DNA of 64,000 nt, taken from assembly GCF_937616625.2 (NCBI RefSeq), contig NC_065576.1, positions 18,564,001 through 18,628,000 of the forward strand. Direction: 5' to 3'. Under the pieces are notes generated by a model, which worked only from the letters and a program-made list of their open reading frames with translations, was not told where the DNA came from and searched no databases. The stretch is from Mercurialis annua (taxonomy: Eukaryota > Streptophyta > Magnoliopsida > Malpighiales > Euphorbiaceae). The translations under genes were made by a program, and so were the position numbers. How positions within the stretch are numbered: position 1 is the first letter of the stretch; the number at the start of each line of letters is the position of its first letter. Shown in pieces: positions 11,691 to 24,600 of this stretch.

Positions 11691-14600
11691 TGATTAGTTG
11701 TTGGCTTCAACGCCTTGGATGATTTTGATTAAAATTGGTTTGCTTTCGTCTTATAGGTGAGTACAGTTTGTTTTGGCTGTGTTTGTTGGGTGCTAAATAG
11801 GTTGGCACGTACTATGATACGTTAGGCGTTGGCCTTGTGTGGTTTTAAAGGATTTTTGTGTTAAAAATTTAAACATGTTTTGTGCCTTTATGTTGTCTAA
11901 TCACACGTTGGTTTACAGTTTTATTAAGGAAATTGTTTTGATTGTTTTTGTGTTTTGACACGAGAACGGGAATATACGTCTGGTTTTAATACTTTAAAAA
12001 GGTGATTTTTGGTTATTTTGGAAGTAAAACGAATTTCTCGTATTTCAAAATTTTACGTTTGGATTGGGTCGACGACGATTGTTTTTTTTTTCTTTCTAAA
12101 ATAATAATATTATAAGAGATGTCACCGTATGGCGGATTTAAGGTTGTTGTTGTTATATTTTCACCGGGCTGTGGTTTGTCGACGTCTGAAGCGTCGTCGG
12201 TCATATGTTTGGTATATTATGTTTGGCCAGATTGAGTGCTTACAGAATGACTGTTTGAGATTAAAGATTTTATCGCTTAAGTTTTTGAAATGCTTTTGAT
12301 TTTCGGATTGTGTTGAACTCATATTTTTGAAAGAAAATTGAGATTTTATTTAATGCTTTTTTTAAATTTATAAATGGTTGTTGTGATTTACGTTCTTCTC
12401 AATTGAGATATTGAGATGATTTTGATACTTGGGTTGCGTTGAACTCTTATAAAAAATGATGAGATTTAATTGATGTTTTGAATACATTTTATAGATGGTT
12501 GTTTTGTGTTTGACTTGGGTCACACAAATTTGAGAGTTGAGCTTAGTAGTTGTAATGACTCCGCTAACTCGATTGTTTTATGGATTGAGATACTTTGGAA
12601 ATTTTTAAAGCAATTGATTTAATTGAGGAGATATTTTTGGTTATTGATTTTGTTTTTAACCGTGGAGATCAACTAAAATTTGGAAGTCTTCTGGTTGACT
12701 TTAAACTTCAAAATGAATTTTGATACGTACTTTTGAAAGATGGTATATTATAGGTTGATTTTGTTACGGAGATTCAAAGCTTGTTGTATCATGTCTTGAT
12801 TCGTCCTTTAAGTATGTTTGGGTTATTGTGCTTAATGACGTGCTTGGGAGGTTTAGGGTTTGTATACATCACATGTTTGGTTGAACTATGTTAATTGTTT
12901 TTGTTTTGTCTCTTCGTGCGGAGTAGCACGTGAGATGATTTATTTCACGTGGTCATGGTTGGCTTACCTTGGTGTATGGTTTTATTTTATGAGTAGGACC
13001 TTCGTTCAGACCCTGTATTGCATTAGTTTCGGTTTTGGGTTATGCTGGGTTTGGTGTGTTATTTTGTGGATTTGAGATCTTGGGGTTTTGATATGAGTAA
13101 GATGAAGAAAGTGTTTCTTTGGTGGTTTTTAATTATCTTAGACAAGGATGTTGAAATTCTTATTCGAAGGGATAGATCGGTGTATTAATACACTGGCGTT
13201 TTTCATCCAGATTGGATGATGTGATGCGGGAACTGGTGGTTTGTTTTGTAGAAACGTATGTGAATATTGTTTTTTTTCCTTGAGTTAAGTTTAAGCTTAG
13301 TGAAAGTTTATTGTCGCATAAGAGATTTTATAGTAGTTATCGGTTTGAATTGTTATGTTAGTATCACATGATTTGTTGGATTGCAAGTAAGGATTGAGAA
13401 ATGTTTTTGAGGTTATAGAGTGCACATCTCACGAAGTGAAACGTCTAGCAAATGTTTTATTGAGAAACTGATTTCAAATGAAACTTTTTGAAAGTATTTG
13501 AAATGTTTTATCACGTAATTGTGCCCAGACATATCATGAACATGCATTTTTGTATGTCACGAATAGGGGATTTCATTGAGCACTAAGTATGTTCACTAAA
13601 TAATAAGAAAATAAGTAATTTGTACATGCATAATGGTACATGCATCACGTGCATTGAAATGGTTAGAGTTGGATGCAACTCTTTGGGGATGAGAGGTGTC
13701 ATCACCCTGGCACACAATTATGTAAAATGGATTTCAGCAATAAAGAGTTTTTGAGAAAAATGTTTTGAAACGAACTCGCGAGTCACTTTGGGATAAATGT
13801 ATTTATAAGGTTGGATTTCAAATGATTTTGAAACTGTTACTGAAAGGTAGCTAGACAAAATACTCTGTGATGATGGTGGTGAATTGAGGACGATTATGTT
13901 ATGAGTGATTGGTTTGTAGTATCATAAATTTTGTACTTGGTAGGGAGTAAGAATGAATATAACATTGCAGTCGAGTTATTGTTGTAATAAGTATGATAGG
14001 ATTTTGAGGTCGGTTTGGAAGGCTTTTGTGTTAACTTCCGATTTATGATTTGAGGTTATTAGATTAAGGGATTTGGTTATGCTCGACGTGTGTGTTTACG
14101 CCGTGATTTTAAAGGAAGTTTGTTTTTACATATTCGTTTTTGTATAATGTTTTGGTATACTCGTATAAAAAATATTGTGTGGAAAAAAAAAGATTTTCTT
14201 TACAAATATTTTCTATTTTGACAAAAGGATAAATTTTTATCAAGCATTGATTTAAAGAGAATAAAAATTTTGTTAGTTGAACTATTTTATATATTTGCAA
14301 ACTTATATTGAAAGTAAGGTGTAACTCCGGAATTCAAAATACGGATATTTTGAAAATGTTGATGTGTTTACAAATTGGAGGTTTTTCCAATAGTAAAAGT
14401 ATTTTGATTTTAAATATAAAAGGAGTTATAAGATATTAAAATCTTTTAAAGAGAAGTGGGAAGTTGTAACGTTTTGTGATTTGAATTATTTCCCTATTAG
14501 TTTGGTTTTGAGCATAACCAATGACTCGATTACGGGTGAATGTGATCTAGATGATCTCTTCTTAGCAAGGTTACAGTTATATTTGGTGAAACAATTTTGA

Positions 14601-15781
14601 GAATTTTAGTTTGGTTCGGATTTATGAGTTAGTTGATTTGAGAATCGCGATGAGTAGGTTTCGACAACAAAGGTTGGTTGGTCAATACTGATTGTGAATT
14701 TTTGTTGTTAAAAATTTAATATCGCTTCGTTTGATTGTTGAACATTTTGTGTGCGGAATAAAAATTTGGTTTGTGTATAAAAAAAATTGTATGTATGTTG
14801 GTGTTAGTTACTTTGGGTAACTTCGGGATGTATGCTTTCTTATTGTATGAGTGGAAGGATCATTCTGAATGAGTCGGTTTGTATGTAACTTGGAGATTCG
14901 TTATCATAGGTTAAAGTGATTTATTCTTTGGAATATCCGTATGTGAGTATGTGTTTATTGATTCGTTAAGGTTGATGGTCTTGTCGAGCTTAGTCCTTGT
15001 CGTGTGTACAACTCGATTTTCATGATGTTTTAAGGTTGGCTGATTTATATTGGTGAGAACCTTATCTAGTTAATTATTTACTAGACCGTTCGTTTGATAT
15101 GACGAATTTATTTATATCTTTGATATGGGATAAAAGGTGTAGAGATGTTAAGTAGGTGGCAAGGATTGCATGATGTTATTAATGGGGATTTCGAGGTTTT
15201 CATTTGAAGTATTAGATTTTGGTATTGTAAGAATTGCGATTTGAGTTTCGGGCTTGTCCTTGCACCTTGTCAAGGTTGTCTTGATAGCTGTTAGAACTCG
15301 AACTAGTTTAGTAACCTTCCTTGTGAGCATGTTTAATATTTATAGTTGAATAATCTTGGAGGTTTATATTTTGTTTAATCAAGTAATAGTTGGAGTATTG
15401 AACTGTCGAATTTATAATTTTGCACATACGTGGTGTGGAAATTTGAGTTGTTGTTTTATGTAAGTGGTGAATTGAGTTATCATTCGAGGTACAACGTGTC
15501 GAGTTGTGGTTACGCAAGTGCGTAGGTTGATGAGTGGAGGTATGCCTATGGTTTGAGTTTTATTTGGTTATATAGTTGGGGAGTATACTTAGGGGACGGA
15601 GTCCATTATGTGGAATTGTTATCTTTCTTTCCTTGAGGTACGTAGGGTTTAGCGCTGCTTCGAATGTTCGATGCTATTTTAGTACTTTGGATTTGTGTTA
15701 TATGTTCTACTTTGGTCGCTTTGTGCGCGTATATTGTGTTTTGTGCTTTGTGTTAAAATCGAGGATGATTTTGTTTTTAAG

Positions 15782-15791
15782 TTGGGGAGAA
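15782..15791 (+). other. Polypurine tract TTGGGGAGAA before the right LTR
   Basis: Identical to the tracts at 8484-8493 and 39057-39066 and directly adjacent to the LTR start at 15792. About 20 bases upstream is the family motif TCGAGGATGAT. Confidence 0.85.
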
Positions 15792-18613
15792 TGTAACACC
15801 CCGTATTTTTTCGGCTTGTTACGATGAGTTTTTCAATGTGTTTTGGGTTGATGTTTGGTGGTTTAGTTCCGTGGAACTTTGGTTTAGGTTGCACAATAGT
15901 TATTTCGATGTTTGGGCTTGTTTTGAGTGTGGTTTGGGCCGTGTGGATCGACCTTGGGCTTAAGGCCGAGAAAATAAATAATTTTGGAAGCAGGGGATGT
16001 ATAACGGGCGTGACAGGAGCATCACGGTCGTGATACACCATCACGGCCGCGATTCAGTCATCTCGGGCGCGACGCGGCACTGTAGGGTTCGCTATTTTGA
16101 TATAAATAGCTCATTAACTCGATTCTTTCAGCCCTTTTTCACCCTATCAGATCTAATGCGACCCTACACTCAGATAAACCCTATTTTTATCATTCCTTTA
16201 TGATCCTTGATGGTTTTTTTTAACAATTGATTGGTGATTGTTTATCCGTTTTGCGATTTCTACGCGTTTTGCTTGTGGTGTTCTTCGTTGGTGTGATTGT
16301 GACTCTTGTTGCTTCTGGTCCAGACCCTTTCCTAAGGTTTAATACTTATATAATCTTGTTATTCTCCATTCTAAGGTAATGATTTCCATCTCTTATGTAT
16401 TGGTGAATCGTTGTCATGTGTTTTGCGTAGAATTGCATGATTTAGGGTGTTTTGGAGTTTGGAACTTTATGATTAATGGTCTGAGATTTATGATTTGAAT
16501 ATTATGTTTTAAATGGAGTTTAATATGATTATAATATGATGTATCATGATTGGAATTGGATTTGCATGATTTAAACAACGAATTGGCTAATTCTAGGTTT
16601 GTATGAAATTGATTCGTTTAGTGATTTGTTAAAGTGTTGAATCTGAGTTATTTGGGATATTATGTGGTTATACTACAATAGCTAATGATCTAATGAGTTA
16701 GGATCTAGAAGTGAGAATTGGGTTTGATCTATGTTGTAAAAATCTCTACGATTTGTGAAATTGACAATTTTACGAAAGTTAAACGCTACGATTGCAAATT
16801 GGTTTTCAAATGCTATACCTACTGATCTAATATTTTCTATATGATGTTTTGATGTTTTTAAATCAGTAGTATCACACTTTGGTTCATCGATTGTTGGTTT
16901 TGAATCGTTTGGCTAGTTTAGGCAATTTTCGGCAAATTGCCAAATTTGATTATTTGAGTGCTTTGGCTTAATATTGGTTTTGATCAAATTGTTAATGGAT
17001 GTAAATACGTTTTATAAACTATTTTGGACATTTATAAAATGTCAGTTTTATCTTATGTTGTTTGGTAATCGATGGTTGAAATGGTATATAAGTTATGGTC
17101 AATTTTACAAAGGTGTTATGGCTATATAATTTAATATTTCAGATTTAAGTTTAAACCTTTAAAAGGTGTTTAAATCCAATTGATTGCATTTAAGATGACA
17201 TTTTTAAGTGAGGTATACTTTGGGTGAAACTTGCCAAGTGTTGGCAAGCTATGTGGCTTATTGCTTTTAAGGTTGGCATTGTTAAGTTAGGGATTGAGTT
17301 CTTATTTTCAAATGATTTTGGTTTTATATAAGGATTGGTTTTAAACTCTGGTTTTCACTTTAGCTTATGGTTGGGTCGGGTTAGACTTGGGTCGCCCGAC
17401 ATGTTGTGTTGAGCTATACTGCAGTTAAGGCTAACACACTACTTTGGAAAACTCTTTGGTTTAAAAGAACTATTTAAGTTATGGAAAGGAATTCGGTTTT
17501 GTTTTTAAGGATAAGAACTCATCTAAGCTAACTTGCCTAAATTGTTTAAAGTGAATGATGTAAATTCTTTGGTTTGTTTGTTACATGGATGTTTACCTTA
17601 CTTGGGTTGTACGTTAGTTGTGTTCAAGATGCTAGTCCTATGTGGTGTATAGTATTCTTAGAGTTAGGGGTTGAATTGATTTTAACTTATGCTTTATTTC
17701 TTAGACCCGTTGACTGCTCGTGCTTCGGAGTCGAACCAGGTTTAGTTGCTTGCCAAGTTATCACGTGGATTCGCAAGCAGTGAGTTTATAGTGTTATTTA
17801 CCGCTTTATTAAGTACCGCAATTATTTTAGTATATCAAATGTTTATGAACTGTTTTAAGCGATTATGGATCTGGATTGAAACGAGCTACTCGATAGGCTA
17901 GTATCGAGACTGTGTGCACCGGTAAGTACTCTGGGATCGGCAGACTAATGTCTTGCTTACGCTGGTATATGACGAGGATTTTTTCCCGTCCACTCTGGGT
18001 TTTCAGTATGCTATGTCATACTTACGCTGGTATCATTTCAATATTGTATTTCCATAATCTTATATATATTAGTATAAAAGGATTTGTTTTAAGGGTTTTA
18101 AACTTAATAAATGTAAATAGCATTATGAACTCATCTCAGTATATCTGACCCCGTTGTTTTCCCAATTTTTCCAGGCTTATGGTTTTGAGAGCGTTGGCTA
18201 TCTCCGATTTCTTTGATTCCTCGGAGGTTTTTATGTTATTTCAAACTAGTCAACTGTTTTATACTCTTAGACCGCAGTAGAACTAGTTAGTCATTCATGA
18301 TTGTTTTATACTTTGGTTTGTCGGAGTGGTCCGACTATATTTTCATCGATGTTGGCATGTTATACATTGGGTTTGATTTATATAAGGCATGCTTATATTC
18401 TCGAGTTTTAGCCGAGCATTTCAGATATTTAAGTTATTTATTTAAGTTGTTATATAAACTGCTAGATTCAGGTTGTTGTATCGGTTGCCCCCAAACAGTG
18501 TTTTCTGCAGGTTTAAGTGTTTGAATGTTTATCCGCGAGGCTTGCTACGGGTTTTGGTACGACCATACCCATACCCTAGCGCCGGTCGCGATCCATGAAA
18601 TTGGGTCGTGACA
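15792..18613 (+). mobile_element. Complete LTR (2822 bp) of the LARD-like element, right copy
   Basis: It has the same TGTAACACCCCG start and GGGTCGTGACA end as the middle LTR and is followed directly by the right TGTTT duplication and satellite. The near identity to the middle LTR indicates a recent insertion or recent tandem expansion, more recent than the 5'/3' LTR split of the Tekay element. TATA box at 16101-16108. Confidence 0.95.
16101..16108 (+). promoter_or_regulatory. Probable LTR TATA box (TATAAATA), right LTR
   Basis: Same sequence and same distance from the LTR start as the box at 8803-8810. Confidence 0.55.
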
Positions 18614-18618
18614 TGTTT
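18614..18618 (+). other. Target-site duplication TGTTT, right copy
   Basis: Matches 5808-5812 exactly and begins the satellite sequence that continues the monomer interrupted at 5812. Confidence 0.93.
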
Positions 18619-21600
18619 CGTATCTTTTGTAATCTTTTGGCTTAAATTGCTAAAAAGGTGAAACAATTTGATTTGTTTCGTAACGTTTGTATACGTTTGG
18701 CTTAAATTGCTAAAAAGGAGAAACGCTTGGATTTGTTTCGTAACGTTTGTAAACGTTTGGCTTAAATTGCTAAAAAGGTGAAACGTTTGGATTTGTTTCG
18801 TAGCGTTTATAAATGTTTGGCTTAAATCGCTACAAAGGTGAAACGTTTGAATTTGTTTCGTACTATTTGTAAACGTTTGGCTTAAATCGCTAAAAAGGTG
18901 AAACGTTTAGATTTGTTTCGTATCTTTTGTAAACGTTTGGCTTAAATTGCTAAAAAGGTGGAAACGCTTGGGTTTGTTTCGTAACGTTTGTAAACATTTG
19001 GTTTAAATTACTAAAAAGATGAAACGCTTGGTTTTGTTTCGTAACGTTTGTAAACTTTTGGCTTAAATTGCTAAAAATGGAAAACATTTGGATATGTTTC
19101 GTAACGTTTTTAAACGTTTGTCTTCAATCGCTAACAAGGTGAAACGTTTGGATATGTTTCGTAACATTTGTAAACGTTTGGCTTCAATCGTCCAAAAGGT
19201 GAAACGTTTGGATTTGTTTCGTAACGTCTTAAACGTTAGGCTTAAATTGCTAAAATGGGGAAACGTTTGAATTTGTTTCGTAACGTTTGTAAACGTTTGA
19301 CTAAAATCGCTAAAAAGGTGAAACATTTGGTTTTGTTTCGTAATTTTTTTAAACGTTTGGTTTAAATCGCTAAAAAGGTAAAACGTTTGGATTTGTTTCG
19401 TAACGTTTTAAACATTTGGCTTAAATCGCTAAAACGGGGAAACGTTTGAATTTGTTTCGTAACGTTTGTAAACGTTTGGCTAAAATCGCTAAAAAGGTGA
19501 AATGTTTGGTTTTGTTTCGTAATTTTTATAAACGTTTGGCTTAAATCGCTTAAAAGGTGAAAAGTTTGTATTTGTTTCTTAACGTTTGTAAACGTTTTGG
19601 CTTAAATTGCTAACGCTTGGATTTGTTTCGTAACGTTTGTAAACGTTTGGCTTAAATTGCTAGAATGGTGAAACGCTTGGATTTGTTTCGTAACGTTTGT
19701 AAACGTTTAGCTTAAATTGCTAAAAAGGACAAACATTTGGATTTGTTTCATAGCCTTTGTAAACGTTTGGCTTAAATCGCTGAAAAGGTGAAACGTTTGG
19801 ATTTTTTTCGTAACGTTTGTAAACATTTGCCTTAATTTGCTAAAAAGGTGAAACGCTTGGATTTGTTTCCAAATGTTTGTAAACGTTTGGCTTACATCGA
19901 TAAAAAGGTGAGACGTTTGGATTTGTTTCGTAACGTTTGTAAACGTTTGGCTTAAATCGCTAAAAAGGTGAGACGTTTGGATTTGTTTCGTAGCGTTTGT
20001 AGACGTTTGGGTTAAATCGCCAAAAAGGTGAAACGTGTGGATTTTTTTCGTACCATTTGTTAACGTTTGGCTTAAATCGCTAAAAAGGTGAAACGCTTGG
20101 ATTTGTTTCGTAACGCTTGTAAACGTTTGGCTTCAATTTCTAAAAAGGAGAAACGCTTGGATTTGTTTCGTTACATTTGTAAACGTTTGGCTTAAATTGC
20201 TAAAAAGGTGAAACACTTTGTTTTTATTTTAACGTTTGGAATAAATTGCTAAAAATGTGAAACGTTTGGATTTGTTTCGTAACGTTTGTAATGATTTGGC
20301 TTTAATTACTAAAAAGGAGAAACGTTTGGATTTGTTTCGTAACATTTGTAAACGGTTGGCATAAATCGCTAAAATTGTGAAACGTTTGGATTCGTTTCGT
20401 AAAGTTTTAAACGTTCGACTTAAATCGCTAAAAAGGGGAAACATTTGGATTTGTTTCGTAACTTTTTGTAAACGTTCGGCTGAAATCGCTAAAAAGATGA
20501 AACGTTTGGATTTGTTTCGTAATGTTTGTAAACAATTGGCTTAAATCGCTAAAAAAGTAAAACGTTAGGATTTGTTTCGTAACGTTTGTAAATGTTTGGC
20601 TTGAATTCCTAAAAATGTGAAACGCTTGGATTTGTTTTGTAACTTTTGTAAACGTTTGGCTTAAATTCCTAAAAATATTAAACGCTTGGATATGTTTCGT
20701 AACGTTTGTAAATGTTTGGCTTAAATTGCTAAAAAGGTGAAACGCTTGGATTTGTTTTGTAAAGTTTATAAGCCTTTGGCTTATATTTCTAAAAAGGTGA
20801 AAATTTTGGATTTGTTTCGTAACGTTTGTAAACGGTTGGCTTAAATCGCTAAAAAGGGGAATCGTTTGGATTTGTTTCGTAACGTTTGTAAACATTTGGC
20901 TTAAATCTCAAAAAAGTTGAAACGTTTTGATTTGTTCCGTAACGTTTGTAAACGTTTGACTTAAATTGCTAAAAAGGTAAAACGCTTGGTTTTATTTCGT
21001 AGCATTTGTAAAGGTTTGGCTTAAATCTCTAAAAATGTGAAACGTTTGGATTTGTTTCGTAACGTGTTAAACGTTTGGTTTTGATTCGTAACTTTTGTAA
21101 ACATTTAGCTTAAATCGCTAAAAACGTGAAATGTTTGGATTTGTTTCGTAATGTTTGTAAACGTTTGGCTTAAATTGCTAAAAAGATGAAACACTTGGAT
21201 TTATTTCGTAACGTTTGTAAACGTTTGGCTTCAATTGCTATAAAGGTGAAACGCTTGGTTTTGTTTCATAATGTTTTTAAACGTTTGGCTTAAATCGCTA
21301 AAAATGTGAAACGTTTGGATTTGTTTTATAACGTTTTAAACGTTTGGTTTTGTTTCGTAACATTTGTAAACGTTTGGCTTAAATCGCTAAAAAGGTAAAA
21401 CGTTTGGATTTTTTCCGTAACGTTTGTAAACATTTGGCTTAAATCGCTAAAAAGGTAAAACGTTTGGATTTGTTTCGAAACATTTGTAAACATTTGGCTT
21501 AAATCGCTAAAAAGGTGAAACTTTTGGATTTGTTTCATAACATTTGTAAAAGTTTGGCTTAAATTGCTAAAAAGGAGAAAGGTTTGGATTTGTTTCGAAT

Positions 21601-24600
21601 CGTTTGTAAACGTTTGGCTTAAATCGATAAAAATGTTAAACGTTTGGATTTGTTTCGTAACTTTTGTAAACTTTTGGCTTAAATTGATAAAAAGGTGAAA
21701 TGCTTTGATTTGTTTCATAACGTTTGTATACGTTTGGCTTAAATTACTAAAAAGGAGAAACGCTTGGATTTGTTTCGTAACGTTTGTAAACGTTTGGCTT
21801 AAATTGCTAAAAAGGTGAAACTTTTGGATTTGTTTCGTAGCGTTTATAAATGTTAGGCTTAAATCGCTACAAAGATGAAACGTTTGAATTTGTTTCGTAT
21901 TATTTGTAAATGTTTTGCTTAAATCGCTAAAAAGGTGAAACGTTTAGATTTGTTTCGTATTTTTTGTAAACGTTTGGCTTAAATTTCTAAAAAGGTGGAA
22001 ACGCTTGGGTTTGTTTCGTAACGTTTGTAAACATTTGGCCTAAATTTCTAAAAAGGTGAAACACTTGGTTTTATTTCGTAACGTTTGCAAACGTTTGGCT
22101 TAAATTGCTAAAAATAGGAAACATTTGGATATGTTTCTTAATGTTTGTAAATGTTTGTCTTCAATCACTAAAAAGGTGAAACGTTTGGATATGTTTCGTA
22201 ACATTTGTAAACGTTTGGCTTAAATCGTTAAAAAGGTGAAACGTTTGGATTTGTTTCGTAACGTTTTAAACGTTTGGCTTAAATTGCTAAAATCGGGAAA
22301 CGTTTGAATTTGTTTCGTTACGTTTGTAAACATTTGACTAAAATCGCTAAAAAGGTGAAACGTTTGGTTTTGTTTCGTAATTTTTTAAACGTTTGGTTGA
22401 AATCTCTCAAAAGGTAAAACGTTTGGATTTGTTTCGTAACGTTTTAAACAATTGGATTAAATTGCTAAAATGGGGAAACGTTTGAATTTGTTTCCTAACG
22501 TTTGTAAAGGTTTGGCTTAAATCGCTAAAAAGGGGAAACGTTTGGTTTTGTTTCGTAATTTTTGTAAACGTTTCGCTTAAATCGCTAAAAAGGTGAAAAG
22601 TTTGGATTTGTTTCTTAGCGTTTGTAAACGTTTGGCTTAAATTGCTAACGCTTGGATTTGTTTCGTAACGTTTTTAAAAGTTTGGTTAAATTGCCAAAAA
22701 GGTGAAACGCTTGGATTTGTTTTGTAACTTTTGTAAACGTTTGGCTTAAATTGCTAAAAAGGAGAAACATTTGGATTTGTTTCATAGCCTTTCTAAACGT
22801 TTGGCTTAAATCGCTAAAAAGGTGAAACGTTTAGATTTTTTTCGTAACGTTTGTAAACATTTGCCTTAATTTGCTAAAAAGATGAAACACTTGGATTTGT
22901 TTCGTAACGTTTATAAACGTTTGGCTTAAATTGCTAAAAAGGTGAAACGCTTGGATTTGTTTCGTAACGTTTGTAAACGTTTGGCTTAAATTGCTATAAA
23001 GGTGAAACGCTTGGTTTTGTTTCATAATGTTTTTAAACGTTTGGTTTAAATCGCTAAAAATGTGAAACGTTTGGATTTGTTTCGTAACATTTTAAACGTT
23101 TGGTTTTGTTTCGTAACATTTGTAAACGTTTGGCTTAAATCGCTAAAAAGGTAAAACGTTTGGATTTTTTTCATAACGTTTGTAAACATTTGTCTTAAAT
23201 CGCTAAAAAGGTAAAATGTTTGGATTTGTTTCGAAACATTTGTAAACATTTGGCTTAAATCGCTAAAAAGGTGAAACGTTTGGATTTGTTTCATAACGTT
23301 TGTAAAAGTTTGGCTTAAATTGCTAAAAAGGAGAAACATTTGGATTTGTTTGGAATCATTTGTAAACGTTTGGCTTAAATCGCAAAAAAGGTGAAACGTT
23401 TGGATTTGTTTCGTAACTTTTGTAAACCTTTGGCTTAAATTGATAAAAAGGTGAAACGCTTTGATTTGTTTCGTAACGTTTGTATACGTTTGGCTTAAAT
23501 TACTAAAAACGAGAAACGCTTGTATTTGTTTCGTAACGTTTGTAAACGTTTGGCTTAAACTGATAAAAAGGTGAAACGTTTGGATTTGTTTCGTAGCGTT
23601 TATAAATGTTAGGTTTAAATCGCTACAAAGGTGAAACGTTTGAATTTGTTTCGTACTATATGTAAACGTTTTGCTTAAATCGCTAAAAAGGTGAAACGTT
23701 TAGATTTGTTTCGTATTTTTTTTGTAAACGTTTGGCTTAAATTTCTAAAAAGGTGGAAACGATTGGGTTTGTTTCGTAACGTTTGTAAACATTTGGCTTA
23801 AATTACTAAAAAGGTGAAACGCTTGGTTTTGTTTCGTAACGTTTGCAAACGTTTGGCTTAAATTGCTAAAAATGGGAAACATTTGGATATGTTTCGTAAC
23901 GTTTGTAAACATTTGTCTTCAATCGCTAAAAAGGTGAAACGTTTGGATATGTTTCGTAACATTTGAAAACATTTCGCTTAAATCGTTAAAAAGGTGAAAT
24001 GTTTGGATTTGTTTCGTAACGTTTTAAACGTTTGGCTTAAATTTCTAAAATGGGGAAACGTTTGAATTTGTTTCGTAACGTTTGTAAACGTTTGACTAAA
24101 TTCGCTAAAAAGGTGAAACATTTGGTTTTGTTTCGTAATTTTTTAAACGTTTGGTTTAAATTGCTAAAAAGGTAAAACGTTTGGATTTGTTTCGTAAAGT
24201 TTTAAACAATTGGCTTAAATCGCTAAAATGGGGAAACATTTGAATTTGTTTCGCAACGTTTGTAAACGTTTGGCTAAAATCGCTAAAAAGGTGAAACGTT
24301 TGGTTTTGTTTCGTAATTTTTGTAAATGTTTCGCTTAAATCGCTAAAAAGGTGAAAAGTTTGGATTTGTTTCTTAACGTTTGTAAACGTTTGGCTTAAAT
24401 TGCTAACGCCTGGATTTGTTTCGTAACGTTTGTAAACGTTTGGCTTAAATTGCTAAAAAGGTGAAACGCTTGGATTTGTTTTGTAACTTTTGTAAACGTT
24501 TGGCTTAAATTCCTAAAAAAGTTAAACGCTTGGATATGTTTTGTAACGTTTGTAAACGTTTGGCTTAAATTGCTAAAAAGGTGAAACGCTTGTATTTGTT

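Larger units (their letters stand above)
11315..15791 (+). mobile_element. Complete internal region of LARD-like element, non-coding (4477 bp)
   Basis: It runs from the first base after the LTR to the polypurine tract at 15782-15791. All six frames are closed at short intervals; the longest ORF (133 residues) begins within the LTR end and runs through a 42-bp tandem repeat, with no gag, protease, reverse transcriptase, RNase H or integrase motif. Around 12511-12575 a short segment (GACTTGGGTCAC...GCTAACTCGAT) resembles the LTR block GACTTGGGTCGCCC...GGCTAACCCAC, possibly a remnant of an ancestral LTR. Otherwise I recognise nothing in it. Confidence 0.85.
5813..18613 (+). mobile_element. Tandem LARD-like non-autonomous LTR retrotransposon complex (LTR-int-LTR-int-LTR, first unit deleted)
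   Basis: The order is truncated LTR (5813-6044), 3' part of an internal region (6045-8493), complete LTR (8494-11314), complete internal region (11315-15791), complete LTR (15792-18613). Sequence from 6045 to 11314 repeats at 13342-18613 with an offset of 7297-7299 and very few mismatches. The outer boundaries carry one matching 5-bp duplication (TGTTT), so the complex came from a single insertion later expanded by unequal recombination between LTRs. The internal region (4477 bp) has a primer-binding site and polypurine tract but no gag or pol homology and no ORF above about 133 residues. It therefore looks like a LARD (large retrotransposon derivative) that needs proteins from another element. 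Confidence 0.9.

Noticed and set aside
11296..11697. 133-codon ORF across the LARD LTR end and primer site
   Set aside because: Begins inside the LTR, reads through the primer-binding site and a 42-bp tandem repeat, and has no gag motif.
12067..12202. Inverted repeat CGACGAC/GTCGTCG in the LARD internal region
   Set aside because: Arms of only 7-8 bp about 125 bp apart; expected by chance in a sequence of this length.
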